Assembly (NCBI GenBank): GCA_037903355.1
Contig: JBAJFE010000023.1
Coordinates: forward strand, 930,001-994,000
Source of the DNA: Trichuris trichiura
Taxonomy: Eukaryota; Nematoda; Enoplea; Trichinellida; Trichuridae
Direction: 5' to 3'
DNA: 64,000 bases
Shown one piece after another: positions 57,745 through 64,000 of this stretch. The notes under the pieces were generated by a model, which was not told the origin of the DNA, made no database searches, and worked only from the letters and a program-made list of their open reading frames with translations. The position numbers and the translations under genes are program-made. The stretch's first letter is position 1, and every line of letters begins with the position of its first letter.

Positions 57745-58116
57745 AAAGAAAAAATCTCTTTATTTTACGTCTCAACGGGAGAATCCGTAATAAAGATACT
57801 TTCAATATGAAAACATATACTCCCGTACCAAAGCATCATGTTTTCAAGATTCGAAGAGTTGCCACTTGATTTTTTGTTATTTTTCGCTGGTAGTCTTCAT
57901 TCCATTTCGTGACATTTCAACCGAATCAGTTCAAGGAATTGAATATGGAATTGAAGTGTGGATTTTGTTAGTAATTCAACATTGTTTGGTCAATTCGTCT
58001 TTTTCTTAAGAAGTAAAATCTTTTTTCAAATTTACATCCACAGTCGTGTTGGTAAGTGCCGCTGATGGCATCAGAGCTTTTTCGCAAAAGTTCAAATTTA
58101 TTCATAGTATTCAGGT

Positions 58117-58934
58117 TTAGGGTATACGGTACTTTCTCAATATCGGATAAATTTTTTCAAAAGCTCTATGCAAATCCTGTTCTTCACTGGCGTTGCAGAT
58201 GAACACTTTGCCAGTTTTGTAAATGGTAAAGCTGACTTTTGGATCTGCCATAAAATAGATTAGCGCTGGATGTACTTCCGGTTCGTAGCTGATCTCTTTC
58301 GGATAAGCTTTGCTCATCCTGGTTAGCTCAATGGAGAAAGGAAGTTGGCACGTGCCAGCCACGCTCTCTACCTGTAAATGTTGACCTATTAAGGCGGGAA
58401 AAATTTTATAAGGTACATATATCACCTTAAAATCCCAGCATTTGGCGGTAAAATTAAACCTATTTATCAAACGAACGTGTCGAGTAGCTGCCAATTCGGA
58501 TTGCCATTCGGTTTTCGCTCCGTAGCATACCATAGTTCCATTGGCGTAAACCAAAGCTTTCGTCTGAGGATCTCGCAGACTCATAACAGCTGCGTCAATA
58601 CGCTTACTATTGTAATTCGCTTCAAAAATCTCTGCGCCCATTAACTTAATTTCCATTTTGTGACCTGTAGATAGTACGATAGTTCACTGGCGCTAGGCAA
58701 ATGCGGCCTACCAAGATAAGCGGACGAAATTACATTATACACTTGGACAACCGGCATTTCCATATCAATAAAGCTCTCAGCTGTCGGTAACTTCATTAAC
58801 GACCGCTTAATTGCTATTTTTGGCGCTTTTCGTGCAAAGGATTTTGGCATCACACCAGAGTTAGTCACCATACGTTGAGCACACATTGATCTAGCCAACA
58901 CAACTAACGTCAATGGATATTGCTTAATACGCAT
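58117..58934 (-). CDS. TATA-box-binding protein family member (divergent TBP or TBP-like factor)
   Basis: Three exons: 58934-58712, 58664-58426, 58371-58117; 238 residues. An unconserved basic N-terminus (about 1-65; SFARKAPKIAIKRSLMKLP) precedes the saddle domain with its two direct repeats: VVQVYNVISSAYLGHKMEIK, YNSKRIDAAVMSLRDPQTKA, NGTMVCYGAKTEWQSELAAT in the first; VESVAGTCQLPFSIEL, ISYEPEVHPALIYFMADPKV, KTGKVFICNASEEQDLHRAF and EKIYPILRKY in the second. The two introns (47 and 54 bp) were placed to restore family alignment; the second has no stop and could be read through. Some DNA-contact residues differ from canonical TBP (for example MVCYGAK for MVCTGAK), so a specialised TBP paralogue or TLF/TRF is likely. 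Role: core promoter recognition in the nucleus. Confidence 0.88.
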
Positions 58935-59854
58935 CGCTACTCAAACCTGCTTTAAAATATGACCGCGCTGTGCAACAAAAAACTTTAAACATTTTTAACG
59001 AAAAAAACGCGAAATACTCAAAAGTCAACTTGTTGCGTCATCAGCGTCGGGTAAAACGCATTGATGACGGAACAAAGTGGCTACCGAAAGTCTTAAACTT
59101 ATTACAGCAAGCATCTTCGAAAAAGACGGAAAAGCAGAATAGTCAATAATTTTTGTAGCTTTTTTGCGCAATAAAGTTGGATAAGTAACTTACCAAGCGG
59201 AAAGAAGAGCCCACCAAGACGAAGCACTACTTCGAGGGATAATGATTTGCAGGTCTCACTACAGTCGAAACTGCATGTACCGACTTCTTAAAATTGGTAA
59301 ATGCTGAAATTAATTAAATGCACTAATATTGCTGGTAAATTTTGGCTGTGCGTCTCATTGGCGTACGGTTTCTGATGAACTTGTCTCTTAGCCGCACCGG
59401 CTTAAGGGATCCGCAGGTTCTTTCCTAGCATGTACACATCTATCCTTTGTCAGCCTTATTGGCGCGTATGTCCGTTGTCCCGCCAAGCCCTTATTTCAAT
59501 TTAAATCAAAATATATGCCTTATGCTTAGGCTTAAACTTAGGTAAAGGCAGATCAGGTTATCCGGCAGAAATACAGTATGACTGTGGGGGAATAATCGAC
59601 AAAACTTTTTCCTTTTCCTGTCGGAGTCATTGTTCGTTGTCTCTATTTTGACGCCGATCCGCAAATTATCGAAGTTTTAATTGCTAAGTTCAGTTCGTTG
59701 CCAACATTGCGGCCAAGTGGCGCAGATGCAACATCAATGTAAGGTTATCGAAGTCGTCATGAATTTGAGACGTTCGATGTAATAATCCGCGATTGGTGCT
59801 CTAGACTCGTACAGCCAATGACTTTATGCAGAGAAAGGCGTCTTTTCTTGAGAA
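58935..59854. other. Intergenic region with telomere-like trace
   Basis: No gene recognised. Near 59521 GCTTAGGCTTAAACTTAGG begins a segment related to 62815-62915. Confidence 0.5.
59515..59600. repeat. Dispersed telomere-linked repeat, copy 1
   Basis: TTAGGC-like hexamers followed by AGATCAGGTTATCCGGCAGA and TACAGTATGACTGTGGGG. The same order occurs at 62845-62915 (CTTAGG, GCAGAACAAGATGGCCGGCA, TACAGTATGACAATGGGG). Confidence 0.6.
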
Positions 59855-61262
59855 GGAAAAAAAATGGTTTTTTAGAACGTTTTCCCGAGAACTGTTTGAC
59901 CAAAAACGATTCATGCGGCGGAAGACTGTTGCTGGATTGTTGAACGGCGACAAGTAAACTCTTTTGGGATAATCCAAAACAGAAATTATGTTAGCCGACA
60001 AAGGAGGCATTGCAGCATGACAAATTTCCGAACTTTTGTCAGCGCAAAGTTTAGCAGAAGTACACTAATCACGAAATCAAAACTTATATTGACTACTGTT
60101 CCGGTAACGTTTTACGACAGTAAAGTGCTCTCTTCGATCATTTCTATGTTTACGTCTGCTTCATTTTAAGGCGTTGTACAGACAAGCAAGTATTGAAACA
60201 TAATTATTAATAGTGAAATATTAACTAACATTCCTTAATTCGTCTCCTTTAAACAGCGGAACTTGCAAATTTTTTTCTTTATTGATTTGCAGGTATTTGA
60301 ACCTGCATTCCTACCGTAATAAGTGACGTGTAGTTGTCTGTTCAGTGGCAGCGTGTGCTTCTGGGTACAGAACTGAATTATTAGTTCTGTAGGAAGCTGC
60401 AAGATGATATTTAACCGGTGTTACGCGCGTAGGGAGCCGTGAGACGATATTTAACGGGTGTTACACGCTTTCTGCAACAGCGAGTACGTAAACGGTATTT
60501 GTTACTTTGCATTGCTTCCTTTTCATTCGTTTGCGTTAAACACATGTCAGCTTAGCTTTTTCTCTTTTATATTCGCTGTTAGTATGCGCTCCCAAAAGGA
60601 TTTAATTTCTTCATCACTTAAAGTCGTACTGGAAAGGAGTACGTTTCCGTCCGTTTCCTTCTCAGTACGCGGTTGAGGTTTTGTCTTATTTTCTTTATAC
60701 AATGTATGTTAGCTTGAGTGGTCGAATCAGACGAGTTGTATTGTAATTTTTTCAATCAGAAAAAAGATCAGGGATGTCCAATGTGATTGATACTGTTTTT
60801 TCAGGCGTGACACGGACAGTTGCTGCATGTAGAAGTCGTTATTCGTTGTGTCCGTGAAGCGATCGCTGAACATTAACGAAATTGGTTTGTCAACTTTGAC
60901 GCCCAAGTTTGTGAATGCGGTGAGCTGTCAAAGTGTTGAAAGTTGTACGATATGCAGTTGAACAAAGTTGCTACGATATTCGAGTTGGGCTCGTGTCGTC
61001 ACATGGAAGAGAAGCAAATGTGTTTACTTGAATGATATATGGGTTCGGGTTATTTCCATTTATGATGATATGCGAGAGACGGCAGCTGCGAAAACTGAAC
61101 GAATGGACCCGAAGTTCCAACATGTGAACAAGTGCAATAATTGCAATGTTAACTGAAGATTTGCTGGCAACTGTTGGCCAGAAACCTTAATCAATATTCG
61201 ATTCGAGCTGACGGCCTTTCCTAAAGCAAATTTCTTTGCTCAAAGACTGACATCCATGTCAA
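59855..61262 (-). repeat. Dispersed repeat copy B (inverted relative to copy A)
   Basis: Reverse complement of the copy A block at 19815-22163 without the 1-kb insertion. In the minus direction it keeps the frames SNIVATLFNCISYNF, TVRVTPEKTVSITLDIPD, NVLLSSTTLSDEEIKSFWER (intact here, frame-shifted in copy A), a MIEESTLLS segment before a shared GTAAAACGTT donor-like site, and LSANIISVLDYPKRVYL with VFRRMNRFWSNS (to about 59855). Most changes between copies are conservative, which suggests that coding constraint acted after they separated. Family unknown. Confidence 0.75.
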
Positions 61263-63272
61263 ATTGCTGTTCGGTTACACTTTTTCGATAAAGGCAGGAC
61301 AAGATAGCAACTGAAAGCGCTGATGGACAGAAAGCAATATAGCCAACTTTATCTCGTCTTATAGTTATCTATGTCCCCTCCCGTTGACGTTCTTCATTGA
61401 GAGAGGCCCGTTTTACCCCCTAAAATTGATTCCTCTGAATAACTGTGAGATAACGTCGTTGCAAAAATAAATAAGCTGCTTCTGATCCTCGAGTGCTTAT
61501 TAAACATTGACCTTCTGTAGCTTTGCGTCAAAAAAGGATAAAAATGTCTTATTTTCCAGATATTACATACAACCTACTGTATTTATTAGAATGCAGGTTC
61601 GTTTCAAATAACTTCTTCTAACTTTACTGACAAAGCTGCCAGCGGGCCTATTCTGCCTTGCGGTTGGCCTAAACCTTAACCAGGAAGCCTGCTGTAACAC
61701 GGCGAAAGATTAGTTTAAGTTTTTGTTGACAGGAATTCTGTTCTTCCACTGTCTAAGCCTAAGGCTAAATATAAGCCTTTCTGTCTTTGCTTTGGCTGGA
61801 GTAAGAGCAAAACTGAGTGGTTGTCGTCAAGGTTATCCGTGAGGGAAGAACAGCATGGCTGTGGTTACTGTACGCCGTTTGCTGTCCCGTGCTTAATAAA
61901 ACAAATATTGTAAATAGCGTGGGCGTTTTCTGCTTTGCGTGGCACAAATATCAGATTTTTTAATCCCAAAAGCTTTGTAGGTTAGGCACCTTCGTCATTG
62001 TTACCTACATTCATTTAAGCTGAGCGGTAGTTTGCAGTATCGTTTTTATGAATGATTTTTACGTTCTTGAAATCAGTGAATGCCCCAAAAAACATTTGCT
62101 GCCCTTTGTCCATTAACAAGCCATCCTTCTGCATAGCGGTTTCACGTAGTGAAAAGCATAGGGCATTTTCTCAATGTCCGTGGTTACAGTATTGTAGATT
62201 TTTTTCATAGCGCGGCGGGGTTAGCTTCAAAAGACTGTTTATGAATGGTAAATATCATATTGTCCCATTCGTAAAAACTCCAAAATAGTTTAGCGGTAGT
62301 TTGAAGCTTTCAAAGATGTTCGCGAAAGTATTTCGTTACCTATTGGAAGTAACTTCCATAATTAGGCGTTTTGAATGTTAGAAATTGAAATTTGCGATAA
62401 AATCCCCATTTTCGTCCGCAGTTTGCGCGCTCGTTGTTGCCTCGTGTTGAAGAAGAGCAACCGCCTGTTGCCATACAGGCGAGCTCCGCTTTGAAAGTTA
62501 GTTAACAACTGTGGTTTTGCTAAGTGCCGCTCGCAAATTCTAGACAGGTTTTATAGCTTGATAATTTTTTTAAATCTAATTAAAACTGCCAATAGCCAAA
62601 TCTTATGCCGCGAAAAAAGACAACGTGTCACAACGCAGAAAATGGTCTTGTGCTTGTGCTTGTTACTGCAGCCCTCGATAAGAATAACGAAAATTTGGAT
62701 ATTGTCTCTTAAACGCCCCATCGTCTAAGAAATGCAGGTTTCTTTCCGGCATACACGGCTTTAACTTGTTGCGTCTTTACTGGTGGGCATTCCACTCACC
62801 AGTTTTTGCTCTTACCCAAATCTAAGCCTAAGGCTAAACCTTATATTTTGGTTTAAGCTTAGGTTGGAGCAGAACAAGATGGCCGGCAAAAGTACAGTAT
62901 GACAATGGGGCCCCTGAGAGACAAGATCTGAAAATTTAATTAATCTAACCTGCTTTTCAGCTACTGTAGTTTTCGAAGCTTTAAAGGGCGAAAAACAATC
63001 TAAGCATTGATCCAATGAGCAAGCTGAATTTAAAATAGGCTGCAGGAATTTGTAATATTATATTTCCGCATAATTTGAATTCGCTTCAACGGACCAACTG
63101 CCAATGGTTTCAACGAGATGATTTAAACCCCAGCGCAATGTTGCTGGCTTCAGTTATTGCGAAGAAGAGCAAAAATGTAGGTTGAAACCGCGAAAAAGCT
63201 AATCGGAGATCATCTGTTCAAGACGCGCGCAGTGGTAGTGCTCAGCAGCCGAATTTGCATTACTACGAAACT
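61263..63272. other. Repeat-rich intergenic DNA
   Basis: No gene recognised. Telomere-like CTAAGCCTAAGGCTAA occurs near 61756 and 62821. The rest shows no structure I can name. Confidence 0.45.
62815..62915. repeat. Dispersed telomere-linked repeat, copy 2
   Basis: CTAAGCCTAAGGCTAAACC, then GTTTAAGCTTAGG, GCAGAACAAGATGGCCGGCA and TACAGTATGACAATGGGG; partner of 59515-59600. Confidence 0.6.
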
Positions 63273-63364
63273 TTAGGTTACGCGAACGCAGTTATGAAAG
63301 CAGACGGTAATTTTTTTTTGCGTATACCCACTCGCATAATGGTATATACAAATAAGTTCTTTTT

Positions 63365-63512
63365 TCGTTACCTGATTATCATTTAGTCTACTGTAGAAAT
63401 GCATTGCGTGTGTTAGAGGCTTTTCGGACAAAAAAGTGACCTTGAGCGCTTCTTGCAATGAATAACGGAAGAATTCAGGCATAGCCGTTGCAGTGCTAAC
63501 CCATCCAAGCAA
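63365..63512 (-). CDS. Possible exon of an unrecognised gene
   Basis: The minus-strand frame reads GWVSTATAMPEFFRYSLQEA, LKVTFLSEKPLTHAMHFYSR and LNDNQ, then reaches a GTAACG donor. Composition is protein-like and ends cleanly at a splice site. A frame further upstream on the same strand reads AWIVALNKAGILDISSSAVG (about 63650-63715) and could be another exon of the same gene, but I cannot link them securely. Family unknown. Confidence 0.35.
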
Positions 63513-63918
63513 TTTGCGAGGGAAAAATAAATATATTATCCATGAAATTCTAATGACCTTGGAAATCAGCGTGAAAAAAGCCTTCCGAAATAGGTTTGCC
63601 TTCAGTTGTCAAACCGTTCGCTGTCATTGCGCGCTCTTGCTTTATTTGGCTCCAACCGCGGATGAAGAAATATCCAATATGCCTGCTTTGTTTAAAGCAA
63701 CTATCCATGCTCCCGTCGATGTAATGAGAAAATAAAATGCAGCTTAAATTAACACTGGAATAATTTTAAGAAAAGAAAGAGATGTTAGGAATGCGAAGAG
63801 TCATTCAACTTATTGTTCAAGATTAATGCAGCTGGTTTTCGTCTGATTTTTCAGCAGACAAAATGTTAAAAAACAAATTATGCCGCCTTCATAAATTCGT
63901 TCAATTATTGCATTTTAG

Positions 63919-63978
63919 TTCACTTTGGCGAGCCGCAATTCGTCGACCTAAGCGTATACGGGCAACCCTCCGCATACG
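63919..63978 (+). CDS. Possible exon at the window edge
   Basis: After a CATTTTAG acceptor the plus strand reads HFGEPQFVDLSVYGQPSAY up to a GTAACA donor. It is short and unlinked, so only a candidate first-seen exon of a gene continuing beyond the window. Confidence 0.25.
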
Positions 63979-64000
63979 TAACACGCCGCTAGCATACTGT

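Larger units (their letters stand above)
57558..57860. mobile_element. Miniature palindromic hammerhead element B
   Basis: An insertion of 277 bp (57571-57847) flanked by a 13-bp direct repeat GATTCGAAGAGTT (57558-57570 and 57848-57860). Inverted arms of 114 bp (57571-57684 and 57696-57809) surround an 11-bp spacer, and a 38-bp tail (57810-57847) follows the right arm. It is the reverse orientation of element A: the tail, the arm sequence (TCTTTATTACGGATT, CTCCCGTT) and the hammerhead cores are shared, but the inner parts of the arms differ. Within each element the two arms match each other better than they match the other element. Confidence 0.88.

Noticed and set aside
1..64000. CRISPR arrays, rRNA genes, bacterial operons
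   Set aside because: No regularly spaced direct repeats of CRISPR type, no rRNA sequence and no Shine-Dalgarno-linked frames; gene structure is eukaryotic throughout.

Overview
This window is animal nuclear DNA and almost certainly from a nematode. Genes are split into many short exons, with introns mostly of 45-65 bp ending in TTTCAG or TTTTAG. A 1.5-kb tract of the nematode telomere hexamer TTAGGC lies inside one intron. The protein families found (CK1 gamma, PDH E1 alpha, V-ATPase d, ubiquilin, a TBP relative, an olfactomedin/collagen protein) are metazoan. I cannot name the species. All exon maps below were built by hand from GT/AG sites, phase agreement and family resemblance.

Layout. 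0.86-4.1 kb (+): secreted Gly/Tyr-, Gln/Pro- and Cys-rich protein made of phase-1 exon modules. 4.1-8.4 kb: no confident gene. 8.4-9.2 kb (+): calponin-homology (transgelin-like) protein. 9.5-10.4 kb (-): small unrecognised five-exon gene. 12.0-13.0 kb: GC-rich blocks with probable minus-strand coding sequence. 13.3-17.8 kb (+): casein kinase 1 gamma. 19.8-22.2 kb: copy A of a long dispersed repeat carrying decayed exons; copy B lies inverted at 59.8-61.3 kb. 25.1 kb (-): short secreted Pro/Ala-rich peptide. 28.3-30.2 kb (+): pyruvate dehydrogenase E1 alpha. 31.1-32.6 kb (+): V-ATPase subunit d. 33.7-35.4 kb (-): truncated Penelope-like retroelement with target-site duplications. 37.4-39.2 kb (+): membrane collagen/olfactomedin protein. 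42.9-49.7 kb (+): Tex/SRBD1-like S1 RNA-binding protein, whose fifth intron holds the TTAGGC array. 50.1 kb (+): small ORF. 50.7-51.0 kb (-): histone-fold protein. 53.2-56.5 kb (-): ubiquilin. 58.1-58.9 kb (-): TBP-family protein. 59-64 kb: repeats and weak exon candidates.

The host genes are ordinary, independent housekeeping or structural genes; I see no operon that ties them together. The unusual content is mobile. The Penelope-like element ends in about 180-bp inverted arms, each with a hammerhead-ribozyme core (CUGANGA, stem II, GAAA). Two further elements of about 278 bp (39.9 and 57.6 kb) have the same design without any coding sequence: two inverted arms of 114-117 bp, each with a hammerhead core, a 38-bp tail on one side, and 13-14-bp target-site duplications. 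Two solitary hammerhead arms lie at 30.9 and 40.3 kb. These look like non-autonomous miniature derivatives of Penelope-like elements and are the most notable finding here.
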